Assembly (NCBI RefSeq): GCF_009834875.1
Contig: NZ_WVHT01000001.1
Coordinates: 558,001-622,000 of the forward strand
Reading direction: 5' to 3'
Source: Hufsiella arboris
GTDB lineage: Bacteria; Bacteroidota; Bacteroidia; Sphingobacteriales; Sphingobacteriaceae
DNA length: 64,000 nucleotides
The translations under genes and the position numbers were made by a program. Within the stretch, counting starts at the first letter, position 1, and each line of letters begins with the position of its first letter. Of this stretch, positions 17,284 to 26,069 are shown one piece after another. Below the pieces are notes generated by a model. That model was not told where the DNA came from and ran no database searches. It saw nothing but the letters and a program-made list of their open reading frames with translations.

Positions 17284-17958
17284 ATGCGCTTTGATATCAT
17301 AACAGTTTTACCCGGATTGCTGGAAAGCCCTTTTGCTCATTCTATTTTACAACGGGCGCAGAAAAAAGGAATTGCCGAAATACATGTTCACAACTTGCGC
17401 GATTATGCCAACAATAAGCATAAAAGTGTCGACGATTATCCTTATGGCGGCGGAAGCGGTATGGTGATGAGCGTAGAGCCATTTGCAGCATGCATTACAA
17501 CTTTAAAGGGCCAGAATGAATATGATGAGATCATTTTCATGACGCCTGACGGCGAAACTTTAAACCAGGGCATCGCCAATGAGCTTTCGCTGAAAAATAA
17601 TGTGATTATTCTATGCGGCCATTATAAAGGGATTGATCAGCGTATCCGGGATCTTTTTGTAACCCGCGAAATTTCTATTGGCGACTACGTGCTTTCAGGC
17701 GGAGAATTACCGGCAGCTGTTTTGGTTGACACAGTTGTTCGGCTGATTCCGGGAGTTCTTTCCGATGAAACCTCCGCCCTCTCCGATTCATTCCAGGGGG
17801 AATTACTTGATGCGCCGGTTTATACGCGTCCTGCGGACTGGAACGGCCAAAAAGTTCCTGATGTATTGCTGAGCGGAAATCAATCACTTATCGACAACTG
17901 GCGTTATGAACAAGCTTTGGAAAGGACAAAAAAGCGCCGGCCCGATCTTTTGAAATAA
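17284..17958 (+). CDS. trmD: tRNA (guanine-N1)-methyltransferase
   Basis: A 224-residue SPOUT methyltransferase that makes m1G37 in tRNAs reading CNN codons, which prevents frameshifting. Motifs: [30 protein letters not shown], and the trefoil-knot segments [12 protein letters not shown] and [16 protein letters not shown] that bind S-adenosylmethionine. Length agrees with the family (about 225-255). It follows rimM by 5 nt. Confidence 0.97.
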   Translation: MRFDIITVLPGLLESPFAHSILQRAQKKGIAEIHVHNLRDYANNKHKSVDDYPYGGGSGMVMSVEPFAACITTLKGQNEYDEIIFMTPDGETLNQGIANELSLKNNVIILCGHYKGIDQRIRDLFVTREISIGDYVLSGGELPAAVLVDTVVRLIPGVLSDETSALSDSFQGELLDAPVYTRPADWNGQKVPDVLLSGNQSLIDNWRYEQALERTKKRRPDLLK

Positions 17959-18004
17959 GCCGAAATGTGGATTAATATAAAAATGTTGAAAAATTTAAAA
18001 ACAA

Positions 18005-18036
18005 CTTTTAATTCCCAAAAATAATTGCTAATATTG
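18005..18036 (+). promoter_or_regulatory. Possible internal promoter for rplS
   Basis: TAATATTG at 18029-18036 differs by one base from the TAnnTTTG consensus and lies about 46 nt before the rplS start, with a T-rich CTTTTA near the expected -33 position. The 124-nt trmD-rplS gap is longer than others in this operon, which fits a separate promoter. Confidence 0.35.
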
Positions 18037-18082
18037 CAATCCGATTTTTACGGGTTAAAAATCAGTTTAATTACTTAAAATC

Positions 18083-18430
18083 ATGGATTTAGTAAAATTT
18101 GTAGAAGAGCAGGCGATAGAGAAGAAGGAAATTCCTGCGTTTAAAGCTGGCGATACTATCAGTGTTCACTATAAAATTCGCGAAGGAAATAAAGAACGTG
18201 TGCAGATTTATCAGGGCGTTGTTATCCAGCGTAATGGTGTAGGCGCAACTGAGACTTTCACAGTACGTAAAGTTTCTAACGGTATTGGTGTAGAGCGTAT
18301 TTTTCCTGTTAACTCACCAAATATTGAGAAAATCCAGGTGAACAGCTACGGTAAAGTTCGTCGCGCTAAATTGTTTTACCTGCGTGAACTTACTGGTAAA
18401 GCAGCCCGTATCAAATCTAAAAGAGTTTAA
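18083..18430 (+). CDS. rplS: 50S ribosomal protein L19
   Basis: A 115-residue L19 with the typical [39 protein letters not shown] and [10 protein letters not shown] segments and the C-terminal [20 protein letters not shown]19 lies at the interface of the subunits. It is the last gene of the rpsP operon and is followed 20 nt later by a strong terminator. Confidence 0.97.
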   Translation: MDLVKFVEEQAIEKKEIPAFKAGDTISVHYKIREGNKERVQIYQGVVIQRNGVGATETFTVRKVSNGIGVERIFPVNSPNIEKIQVNSYGKVRRAKLFYLRELTGKAARIKSKRV

Positions 18431-18450
18431 TATTTTTCATAATATTACGG

Positions 18451-18480
18451 CCTCCCCGGTTATCCGAGGGAGGTTTTTTT
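18451..18480 (+). terminator. Intrinsic terminator after rplS
   Basis: CCTCCC and GGGAGG arms around an 11-nt loop, followed by seven T residues. It closes the rpsP-rplS unit. The mscS start codon follows within 5 nt of the T-run. Confidence 0.88.
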
Positions 18481-18484
18481 GTTT

Positions 18485-19624
18485 ATGGACTACTCAGCAT
18501 ACTTGAATACAACTTTCCTCGGAAACGAGATAAAGAACTATGTTTTATTTGCCCTGATCATAATCGCCGGTTTAACATTTAAACGGTTGGTTTCGCGATT
18601 GCTGAGCAAATTACTGCTTAAGCTTTTCGGCAAGTTCGGTTCGTCGGTAAATGCCGAAGTGTTTATTAACCTTCTTATTAAACCGCTGGAGATTTTAATT
18701 CTGCTTACGGCGCTTTATTTGTCGATTAACCAGCTCGACTACCCTCTTGATGAAGTTATTTTCAGTCGCCGGGACACTCATATAAAACTAATTGATGTAG
18801 TTGATAAGGTGTTTCTCTTCTTTATCATCATCACCTTATTCTGGGTTTTGCTTCGCATCATTGACTTTATTTCACACGTTTTTGCATACAAGGCGAGTCT
18901 TACCGAATCAAAGGCCGACGACCAGGTTGTTTCCTTTTTGAAAGAACTTAGTAAAATAATTACCGGCATCATCGGTGTGTTTGTAATAATGGGCTCGGTT
19001 TTCGACTTGAATGTGGCAACAATAATTGCCGGGCTCGGAATTGGTGGTATCGCCATCGCCCTTGCAGCAAAAGAAAGTCTTGAGAATTTACTGGGCTCTT
19101 TTACGATTTTTATGGACAGGCCCTTCGTAGTAGGCGATTTAATTCGGGTTGATTCCATTGAGGGAACCGTTGAAAAAGTTGGTTTCAGAAGTACCAAGCT
19201 TCGCACAACAGATAAAACGATCGTTACCCTGCCTAACAAGAAAATGATCGACGGTGCGCTTGAAAACATGACGTTACGGAATTACCGTCGTGTTAAATTT
19301 AATATCGGTCTTACTTATGATACGAAGCCCGAGACCTTGCGTAAAATAAATAATGAAATATCGGATTATATTAACCAGCGTGAGCTGACCAATAACGATG
19401 TAACAGTAATTTTTGAAAGCTTCGGAGACTGGTCACTGAACCTGCAGGTGCTCTACCTGGTAGAAATGATGGATTTTAATGAATATCTGAAAATCCGGGA
19501 AGAGATCAATTATAAGATTATGGAAATTGTGCAGGCCAATGGAGCTGACTTTGCTTATCCAACGAGTAAGGTAATTCACCATCAAACGCAGGACACTGAA
19601 GGCGACCAGGGCTTTACCGATTAA
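18485..19624 (+). CDS. Mechanosensitive channel, MscS family
   Basis: A 379-residue membrane protein with about four N-terminal hydrophobic segments and the MscS pore and beta-domain signature (GLGIGGIAIALAAKESLENLLGS is the pore helix region; MDRPFVVGDLIRVDSIEGTV starts the beta domain). Such channels open under membrane tension and release solutes during osmotic downshock. It is longer than E. coli MscS (286) by an extra N-terminal helix pair. The ATG at 18485 was used; a TTG at 18479 lies inside the terminator T-run. Because the rplS terminator ends 5 nt upstream, either readthrough or a promoter within the terminator region must drive it; neither is clear. Confidence 0.9.
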   Translation: MDYSAYLNTTFLGNEIKNYVLFALIIIAGLTFKRLVSRLLSKLLLKLFGKFGSSVNAEVFINLLIKPLEILILLTALYLSINQLDYPLDEVIFSRRDTHIKLIDVVDKVFLFFIIITLFWVLLRIIDFISHVFAYKASLTESKADDQVVSFLKELSKIITGIIGVFVIMGSVFDLNVATIIAGLGIGGIAIALAAKESLENLLGSFTIFMDRPFVVGDLIRVDSIEGTVEKVGFRSTKLRTTDKTIVTLPNKKMIDGALENMTLRNYRRVKFNIGLTYDTKPETLRKINNEISDYINQRELTNNDVTVIFESFGDWSLNLQVLYLVEMMDFNEYLKIREEINYKIMEIVQANGADFAYPTSKVIHHQTQDTEGDQGFTD

Positions 19625-19640
19625 AACCTTGTAAAATAAC

Positions 19641-19694
19641 AATGTCACCCAAAGCGGAGTCGATGAATAATTTCGACTCCGTTCAGGGTGACAA
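19641..19694. repeat. REP-like palindrome between convergent genes
   Basis: The arms TGTCACCC and GGGTGACA flank inner arms CGGAGTCGA and TCGACTCCG around a short AT-rich loop. The TGTCACCC...GAGTCGA pattern is a widespread intergenic repeat type in Bacteroidota genomes (from memory). It lies between mscS and the small Cys-rich gene, which converge, so it may act as a two-way terminator. Confidence 0.6.
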
Positions 19695-19712
19695 AATGCC
19701 GATAACCTGGAC

Positions 19713-19901
19713 TTACCCTTTTTTCTCGGCGGTTTTTTTAGGAGCTACCGAAGCTTCCTTCTTTTCTTTGCTGCAGCATTTTCCACCTTTTTTGCAGCAT
19801 TCTTTTTTGGTTTCTTTAGCTTTCGCCGTTGGCTGCGATGTTTGAGCTGAAGCAGCGCTTACAAAAGCTGCAAGCGCCAGCATGGCAAATAATTTTTTCA
19901 T
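19713..19901 (-). CDS. Small secreted Cys/Lys-rich protein
   Basis: A 62-residue protein with a signal peptide (MKKLFAMLALAAFVSAASAQ) and a mature part of about 42 residues that is mostly Lys, Glu, Thr and Ala with two vicinal cysteine pairs (ECCKKGGKCCSKEKK). Four closely spaced cysteines in a secreted basic peptide suggest metal binding, but no known family is recognised. It starts 4 nt downstream of the psd stop codon, so it is probably part of the hpt-psd unit. Confidence 0.72.
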   Translation of the reverse strand: MKKLFAMLALAAFVSAASAQTSQPTAKAKETKKECCKKGGKCCSKEKKEASVAPKKTAEKKG

Positions 19902-19905
19902 TTGT

Positions 19906-20583
19906 TTAACTTATATTTTTTGATTGATTAAATTCAGCAAGAACGGTTACGCCCCCTTTTACAACATCGCCTATATTGACATTGACTTTAGTTCCAAGAG
20001 GTAAAAACACGTCAACCCTGGAACCAAATTTAATAAAACCAAATTGATTTCCCTGCTCAACTTTATCACCTTCTTTTACATACCATACAATCCGGCGGGC
20101 GAGCGCTCCGGCAATTTGTCTGAACAGCACTGGAGTTCCGGCTGCAGTTTCAGTAACGACGGTTGTGCGTTCGTTTTCTGTAGATGATTTAGGATGCCAG
20201 GCAACCAAATATTTTCCGGGATGGTATTTGAAATATTTAACAATTCCTGAAACCGGGTTGCGGTTAACGTGAACATTTACCGGAGACATAAAAATCGAGA
20301 TTTGAATACGTTTGTCTTTCAAATACTCGGTTTCTTCGGTTTCTTCTATTACCACAACTTTCCCGTCGGCAGGGCAAATTACATGATCATCATGCAGCGC
20401 AACAGCCCTGTTTGGGCTTCTGAAAAACTGAACGATTGTAACGAATAGGAGGAATGATACAATGTAGATGAGCCATTTTAGCCAGGTTATCTCCGACCAG
20501 TAATAATGCACGAATGCGTTAAGTACAAAAATAAAAAGAATGCAAAGTGCCAGTGAAGTATAACCTTCTTTGTGAAATTTCAT
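19906..20583 (-). CDS. psd: Phosphatidylserine decarboxylase family protein
   Basis: A 225-residue enzyme of the short (archaeal/type II-like) PSD class. Two N-terminal hydrophobic segments are followed by the catalytic domain with HVNRNPVSG and the self-cleavage region FIKFGSRVDVFLP; cleavage at Gly-Ser generates the pyruvoyl cofactor. It makes phosphatidylethanolamine from phosphatidylserine in the inner membrane. It lies 60 nt downstream of hpt on the same strand. Short length (versus 320 in E. coli) is usual in this phylum. Confidence 0.93.
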   Translation of the reverse strand: MKFHKEGYTSLALCILFIFVLNAFVHYYWSEITWLKWLIYIVSFLLFVTIVQFFRSPNRAVALHDDHVICPADGKVVVIEETEETEYLKDKRIQISIFMSPVNVHVNRNPVSGIVKYFKYHPGKYLVAWHPKSSTENERTTVVTETAAGTPVLFRQIAGALARRIVWYVKEGDKVEQGNQFGFIKFGSRVDVFLPLGTKVNVNIGDVVKGGVTVLAEFNQSKNIS

Positions 20584-20643
20584 ATTAATACATGGCTGCC
20601 AAAGTGTGGTTGCCGTCGCAAAATTACTAATTTAAGCCGGATT

Positions 20644-21195
20644 TTATGTTTCGGTAGGCGCCTTTATAGCTCTGTATATATCCCGCAAATTTCTGCCGAG
20701 TTCATCATAATCAAGTCCGTAGCCTACAACGAAGTCATTTGGTATTTCAAAAGCAATGTAGGTAAGTTCGTCGAACTGCTTCTGTAAAGCATCGGGTTTT
20801 AAAAGAAGTGTGCAAATTTTTACGGAGGCGGGCTCGTGTTTATAAACTTCTTTAAGTAAATGCTCCATGGTAATGCCTGTATCGACAATATCTTCTACCA
20901 ATACAACATCTCTGTTTTTTAAAGATTTTTGCAAACCAATAACCTCCTTTACTACGCCGGTTGTTGAATCGCCGGCGTAAGACGACACACGAATAAAATT
21001 CACTTCAGATGATACCGTAATTTCCTTCATTAGGTCGGCCATAAAGATGAAGCATCCATTTAAAACACCAATAAATACCGGAACTTTATTTTCATAATCC
21101 ACGTTCATCTGGATGCCAATCAGCCTTATCCGTTTTTGAATCTGGTCATGAGATATCATTTCCTCAAATTCCTTATCGTTGATCTGAATTTTCAT
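20644..21195 (-). CDS. hpt: Hypoxanthine phosphoribosyltransferase
   Basis: A 183-residue purine-salvage enzyme. The PRPP-binding motif VVLVEDIVDTGITM lies near residue 100, the N-terminal IGVLNGCFIFMADL contains the flexible-loop lead, and PNDFVVGYGLDYDELGRNL is the C-terminal base-recognition segment. It converts hypoxanthine or guanine plus PRPP to the nucleotide. It heads a minus-strand unit with psd and the small Cys-rich gene, divergent from an ABC transporter. Confidence 0.95.
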   Translation of the reverse strand: MKIQINDKEFEEMISHDQIQKRIRLIGIQMNVDYENKVPVFIGVLNGCFIFMADLMKEITVSSEVNFIRVSSYAGDSTTGVVKEVIGLQKSLKNRDVVLVEDIVDTGITMEHLLKEVYKHEPASVKICTLLLKPDALQKQFDELTYIAFEIPNDFVVGYGLDYDELGRNLRDIYRAIKAPTET

Positions 21196-21314
21196 TAGCC
21201 GTTAATTATAATCGTGTAACTGCGGCGGTAAAAATAGAATAACTGCTTAAGAAATAGAAAAGATTGTTTTCGTAATATTGATACGATTCCCTATACGCAA
21301 ACTAAGAAAGAACA

Positions 21315-22085
21315 ATGAGTGAGCCTATAATCTCAATTAAGAATCTTCGAAAGAATTACGGTGAAAAACAAGTATTAAAAGGCATTGATCTCCAGATTAA
21401 TGCCGGCCAGGTTATAGGTTATATCGGCCCTAATGGTGCCGGAAAATCAACCACGGTTAAAATTTTAATTGGCCTGATCCCGGATTTTGAAGGTGAAATA
21501 ATAATAGGCGGACAGCGCCTTCATGACAATTTACTGGACATTAAGCGAGTGATCGGCTATGTTCCTGAGAATGCCGAGCTGTATGAGGTGTTGACGCCGA
21601 TGGAATATCTGGAGTTCGTAGGTAAACTACAGGGAATGGAACAGGAGCAAATCAATCACCGTTCTCAAGCTATGCTTTCGCAGTTTGGCCTTAAAGATGT
21701 GATGAACCAACGCATGGACACCTTCTCCAAAGGTATGCGCCAGAAAGTGTTGCTTATTTCCGGTATGATCCATAATCCGCAGATTATCATACTCGACGAA
21801 CCTCTTTCCGGGCTTGACGCTAATGCAGTTATCCTTGTTAAGGAGATCATTTCCAGGTTGGCGCAGGAAGGCAAAACGATTTTTTACTGTTCGCATATGA
21901 TGGATGTGGTTGAAAAAGTTTCGGATCGCATTATTCTGATAAATGACGGCGAAATCGTTGCCGACGGTTCATTTACTGAGCTTCAAAATAATTCGGGCGG
22001 AACGCTGGAGCAAATTTTTGCCAAACTGACAGGAAAAGGAAATATTGGCGATGCGGCGGGGGCTTTTATAAACGCATTTGATTAA
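21315..22085 (+). CDS. ABC transporter ATP-binding protein
   Basis: A 256-residue ATPase of the exporter type: Walker A GPNGAGKST (38-46), signature FSKGMRQKV (a variant of LSGGQ), Walker B IIILDEP and H-loop CSHMMD. The variant signature and the length fit the ABC-2-type export subfamily. The start codon is preceded by AAGAAAG, a weak ribosome-binding sequence. It ends 2 nt before its membrane partner. The cargo is unknown. Confidence 0.92.
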   Translation: MSEPIISIKNLRKNYGEKQVLKGIDLQINAGQVIGYIGPNGAGKSTTVKILIGLIPDFEGEIIIGGQRLHDNLLDIKRVIGYVPENAELYEVLTPMEYLEFVGKLQGMEQEQINHRSQAMLSQFGLKDVMNQRMDTFSKGMRQKVLLISGMIHNPQIIILDEPLSGLDANAVILVKEIISRLAQEGKTIFYCSHMMDVVEKVSDRIILINDGEIVADGSFTELQNNSGGTLEQIFAKLTGKGNIGDAAGAFINAFD

Positions 22086-22087
22086 CT

Positions 22088-23764
22088 ATGAACAAGCTTA
22101 TACTGCGTTTCGTATTTCTTTTCCGGCCCGTTTTTGAGCGCTTCGGCGCTGATGCCGACCAGCTTTATACTATTCTGGAAGTTAAATTAAAAATGGACGA
22201 CCGTCGGCCGAATATGTATATGGGCAATAGGCAGCGTCAAAAGAAAGAGCCTAAGAACAGCAGTTTCATGGCTATGCTCATGCTTTTACTTTTGGGGCTT
22301 TTCATGACCATTATCCTTGCAACATTACAAGGTGCGCTTATCGGCCAGGCATTTTACTTCGCGATGTTCATGGCAATTATCAGCCTGACGCTGATCGCTG
22401 ATTTTACCAGTGTGTTAATCGATGTCCGGGATAATTATATACTTCTGCCGCGGCCCATAAACGATGTTACCATTACGCTTTCCCGGATACTGCATATCGG
22501 CATCCATATAGCGAAACTTGTGATAAGCCTTACTCTGCCAGCGCTTCTTTATGTCGTCTTCACAAAAGGATTTATCGCACTGTTGGCGTTTCTAATAGAA
22601 ATTTTTTCCGCGTCCTCTATAACCATCTTACTTGTTAATATGGTTTACCTGCTTGTGTTAAAGGTTACAAGCCCTAACCGGTTTAAAGACTTTATCTCCT
22701 ACTTTCAGATAATTTTCGCAATTGTAGTGTTTGCTGCATACCAACTCCTGCCACGCATGATGAACCAGTTTCGGCTGGTACATATCGATGTTTTGAGTTA
22801 TAAATGGACGTGTTTTCTTCCGCCGGTTTGGTTTGCTTCTTTTTACGATATACTCATTTATCCCCAAACTTTCAGTTACCTGAAACTTGGTTTATCAATT
22901 ATTGGATTGATATCGCCGTTTATCGGGTTGTTTCTTGTCGTGAAAGTATTTGCTCCTGGGTTTAACAAAAAGCTCAGCGAAATATCCGGCAGTACAGACG
23001 AAAAGCTGCTAAAGAAAGGTGGTTCTCAAAGCGGGAAATCCTGGATATCGGATCTTGCAAAAAAAGTAACCAATGACCCAGTGGAATACGCCGGTTTTAA
23101 ACTTACCTGGTGGCTAACGTCGCGCTATCGCGATTTTAAGGTGAAGGTTTATCCGGCCTTTGCTTATGTACCGGTTTATTTTGTTTATTTTTTCATATCA
23201 CGCAAATCGTCGGGTTTTGACAACATGGTTCAAGGAAAAGCTTACCTATTTCTCGTCTATTTGTCGAGTTTTGTTTTGATGACTACACTAAACCAGGTTC
23301 CGATTTCTGAGCGTTACAAGGCGGCCTGGGTTATGTTTTCGACGCCACATAATAGCCCCGGTAAAATCATGGCCGGCATGTATAAGGCGCTGCTGATTAA
23401 GTACCTTCTGCCGTTTTTCCTTGTGATCAGTGCATTTTGCATTTACACCTGGGGTAGCGAAGTAATCAATGATTTAGTACTTGCGTTTTTCAATATCAGC
23501 GGCTATGGTATTATAATGGCTTTGTTTACCATTAAATATCTGCCTTTCTCGCAGCCGGTCAATGTACAGGCGCAGGGTGGAAAATTCATGGCGAATTTCC
23601 TTGTAATGATTCTGATCGCCATTATTGGCTTTGTTCATTACGGCTTAAGCCGCTGGGAATGGGCGATAAACATTATGACCCTGTTGTCAGCAGGAACTTG
23701 CTGGGCTCTGTTTCACTATTACAGGAATCGCAACTGGCAGGCTTTGGAAGCCGACTACAGCTAA
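22088..23764 (+). CDS. ABC exporter membrane protein
   Basis: A 558-residue protein with about ten to twelve hydrophobic segments, the first near residues 58-80 after a soluble N-terminus that includes MYMGNRQRQKKEPK, and no recognised catalytic motif. Position directly after an ATP-binding gene identifies it as the permease. No specific family was recognised. It converges with the glycosyltransferase-51 gene with an 11-nt gap and no obvious terminator. Confidence 0.82.
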   Translation: MNKLILRFVFLFRPVFERFGADADQLYTILEVKLKMDDRRPNMYMGNRQRQKKEPKNSSFMAMLMLLLLGLFMTIILATLQGALIGQAFYFAMFMAIISLTLIADFTSVLIDVRDNYILLPRPINDVTITLSRILHIGIHIAKLVISLTLPALLYVVFTKGFIALLAFLIEIFSASSITILLVNMVYLLVLKVTSPNRFKDFISYFQIIFAIVVFAAYQLLPRMMNQFRLVHIDVLSYKWTCFLPPVWFASFYDILIYPQTFSYLKLGLSIIGLISPFIGLFLVVKVFAPGFNKKLSEISGSTDEKLLKKGGSQSGKSWISDLAKKVTNDPVEYAGFKLTWWLTSRYRDFKVKVYPAFAYVPVYFVYFFISRKSSGFDNMVQGKAYLFLVYLSSFVLMTTLNQVPISERYKAAWVMFSTPHNSPGKIMAGMYKALLIKYLLPFFLVISAFCIYTWGSEVINDLVLAFFNISGYGIIMALFTIKYLPFSQPVNVQAQGGKFMANFLVMILIAIIGFVHYGLSRWEWAINIMTLLSAGTCWALFHYYRNRNWQALEADYS

Positions 23765-23775
23765 TCGAGCCGGGA

Positions 23776-25938
23776 CTAAAAGTGTCCTTGCTCCTGTGCC
23801 TTTTTGCGTTCTTCCTTTTCAAGTTTGCGCCGTTCACGTCGTTGCTGGCGGGTCTCTTCAACCTTGGTTTGCGAGGTATCGGGCTGGGACTTTGTTTTTT
23901 CGTTCGAAAGGCTGTCAGCCTTGTGTTCCTTTTTACCTGTAAATATTCGCTCTAAAAATGATTGTGAATCTTCGTCGTCAAGCATTAACGTCGAGTCAGA
24001 TACTGCCGTATCGGCCGGCGCAATTTGCTGCCTCAGGCTTTCTTTTAAGCGGACCGAATAAAATCCATATGCGTTGGTGTCGCGCTCGGTGAGGCCCTTT
24101 TTCGCCATGAGATTACCAATGAGCTTGAAGTAACCACGTAGACCAGTTCTAAGGCTGCCGTCGGGCTCAAAAAAATACAAGCCTTTTTTCGGGCGGGGAA
24201 CAATGCTTGCCAAAAATATACCTTCGCCCTGGGTTAATTCTGATGGTGATTTCCCAAAATAATATCTCGAGGCCTCACCAATGCCGTAAACGTTCCTTCC
24301 CCATTCAATCAAATTTAGGTACACCTCAAACATGCGCTGCTTGTTTGATAAACGGCCGTTTTCTATCATCCAGGTAATTAATATCTCCTCGATTTTACGC
24401 GCCATGGTTTTTTGCCTGTTGAGGTACACATTCTTTACCAACTGCATGGAAATAGTACTCGCTCCGCGCTTAAAAGATTTCTCTTTAAAGTCGGTAGCGA
24501 TTGATTTCCGGATTGATTCCTCTACGAAACCGTGATGCGAAAAGAACGACGGGTCTTCAGCAGTTAGAAGTGCATTTTTCAGGTTTGACGAAATATTCCC
24601 GATTGGTGTAAAGTCGCGATTTGACGGCCCGATCGTAATATCGCGCATCGGTTTGCCATATTCATAAGGCGTGTAAACAAATGTGCCGTTAATTTTTGAT
24701 AGATCGGTTTTGCCATAGCTTACCACTCTGAAGCCTTTTTGATTCATTCGTGAATCGAACTGAACATTGTCCGGATCGGTGGTATCGAGGTAAAAATTCA
24801 GATCATATTGGAGCTTTCCCGCTACTTTTACGCCTTCCAGGCTTTCAAACATTCCCTGTGGAAAGGAATCGAACAATTGCTGGGCATCCATTTCATCGGT
24901 ATGCAGTTTAACTTCGTATACTTTTTTTGGAAACAACGTATATCGCATGAAGGGATTCGCCGTAATCTTTTTGAGATGTATCACCGACGACTTTTCAATG
25001 GACACAAAATTCTCACCGATCAACAAATCTGCATCAATGGATCCATCGGGAACAACGACATCATTAGCGGCAATTTTCGGATGATTGATCAACAGATTTT
25101 TAATCGCACACGATCCGGTTATCACCAGTCCGTCGCCACTGTGCGTGATTTTTTTTAATTCGGCATGTGCGGTGTCGAAATTCAGTTTCAGATTGTACTT
25201 TTTTTCGATAAAAGGTAGTTCAATTTTTTTGCCTTCAGCATAGAGTTTTACATCGAACTGCTTGTCACCTGGATCAACGCTGCCGTCAATATGCCAGACA
25301 GATTCCTTGTCATTGATGTCAATCGTCGACTTTAATTCTCCGCCATCTATTGTAGCTGTTGGTGTAAAAAATCTTATGCCACCCTTATTTCCCCGGTAAC
25401 TAATCTCGAAATTTTTAACATCCATGTTGTCGGGCACTTTGTTAAGCATCCGGTTCAACAGGTTGTCGGCTAATTCGGATAGGTCGGTTTTGGGTTTTTG
25501 AGCAGTTGTATCTTTCTTGTTCCGGAATAAGAAATCATAATTCCGAATGCTGTCTTTTTTTATAAGTGTGATTTTTCCATTGTATAGCTTTACCTCAGAG
25601 AGCGAAACGTTGCCAAATAACAAAGGAAAAAATTTAACGCCAACATGAAGTGTTTGAATGCTGGCCAGGCTGTCGCGGTTTTCCGGTACAATAGAAATGT
25701 CTTTAAAAAGAACAGATTTTAACCCATCGAAATGTGCGGATTGTATTTTAACGTCAAGATGATAATCTCGTTTTGCTTTTGCGATTGCCTTTGTTATTTC
25801 AACCTGTAAAATCGCCTCACGTTTTTTATATGCGATAACTCCACCAATAACCATTAACAGGATGATTCCCGCAACGATAACTCCGGCTATTTTCAAATGC
25901 TTTTTCGAAATGTTTATTCGCAGGTTTTTGATGTTCAT
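23776..25938 (-). CDS. Monofunctional peptidoglycan glycosyltransferase (GT51) with AsmA-like N-terminal region
   Basis: A 720-residue membrane-anchored protein. One N-terminal hydrophobic segment (about residues 15-33) is followed by about 400 residues of beta-rich sequence that resembles AsmA/DUF748-type repeats. Residues about 440-650 are a GT51 domain with the catalytic Glu461 in EDPSFFSHHG, the segment GASTISMQLVKN and the RKIEEILITWMIE helix. GT51 enzymes polymerise lipid II into glycan strands. No transpeptidase domain follows; the tail (660-720) is highly charged and rich in Arg/Glu/Lys. The usual monofunctional GT51 is about 240 residues, so this is three times larger. Confidence 0.88.
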   Translation of the reverse strand: MNIKNLRINISKKHLKIAGVIVAGIILLMVIGGVIAYKKREAILQVEITKAIAKAKRDYHLDVKIQSAHFDGLKSVLFKDISIVPENRDSLASIQTLHVGVKFFPLLFGNVSLSEVKLYNGKITLIKKDSIRNYDFLFRNKKDTTAQKPKTDLSELADNLLNRMLNKVPDNMDVKNFEISYRGNKGGIRFFTPTATIDGGELKSTIDINDKESVWHIDGSVDPGDKQFDVKLYAEGKKIELPFIEKKYNLKLNFDTAHAELKKITHSGDGLVITGSCAIKNLLINHPKIAANDVVVPDGSIDADLLIGENFVSIEKSSVIHLKKITANPFMRYTLFPKKVYEVKLHTDEMDAQQLFDSFPQGMFESLEGVKVAGKLQYDLNFYLDTTDPDNVQFDSRMNQKGFRVVSYGKTDLSKINGTFVYTPYEYGKPMRDITIGPSNRDFTPIGNISSNLKNALLTAEDPSFFSHHGFVEESIRKSIATDFKEKSFKRGASTISMQLVKNVYLNRQKTMARKIEEILITWMIENGRLSNKQRMFEVYLNLIEWGRNVYGIGEASRYYFGKSPSELTQGEGIFLASIVPRPKKGLYFFEPDGSLRTGLRGYFKLIGNLMAKKGLTERDTNAYGFYSVRLKESLRQQIAPADTAVSDSTLMLDDEDSQSFLERIFTGKKEHKADSLSNEKTKSQPDTSQTKVEETRQQRRERRKLEKEERKKAQEQGHF

Positions 25939-26023
25939 TGATTACAGGTTACGGCACAAAAACGGTTAAATCGTCTATTTATTTCCAGAGTGTAAATATC
26001 TGTAAAAACCAATATCAAACAAG

Positions 26024-26052
26024 TGTTTAACGCAGGTGGTTTCGTAAATTTG
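26024..26052 (+). promoter_or_regulatory. Promoter of mrp
   Basis: TAAATTTG at 26045-26052 is a perfect TAnnTTTG box, with a GTTT at 26024-26027 near the expected -33 position, 17 nt upstream of the mrp start codon. Confidence 0.6.
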
Positions 26053-26069
26053 CAACAATTAGAAAGCCG

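Noticed and set aside
19642-19845. 67-codon plus-strand frame opposite the small Cys-rich gene
   Set aside because: It overlaps the REP-like palindrome and the antisense of a gene with a clear signal peptide; no start signal.
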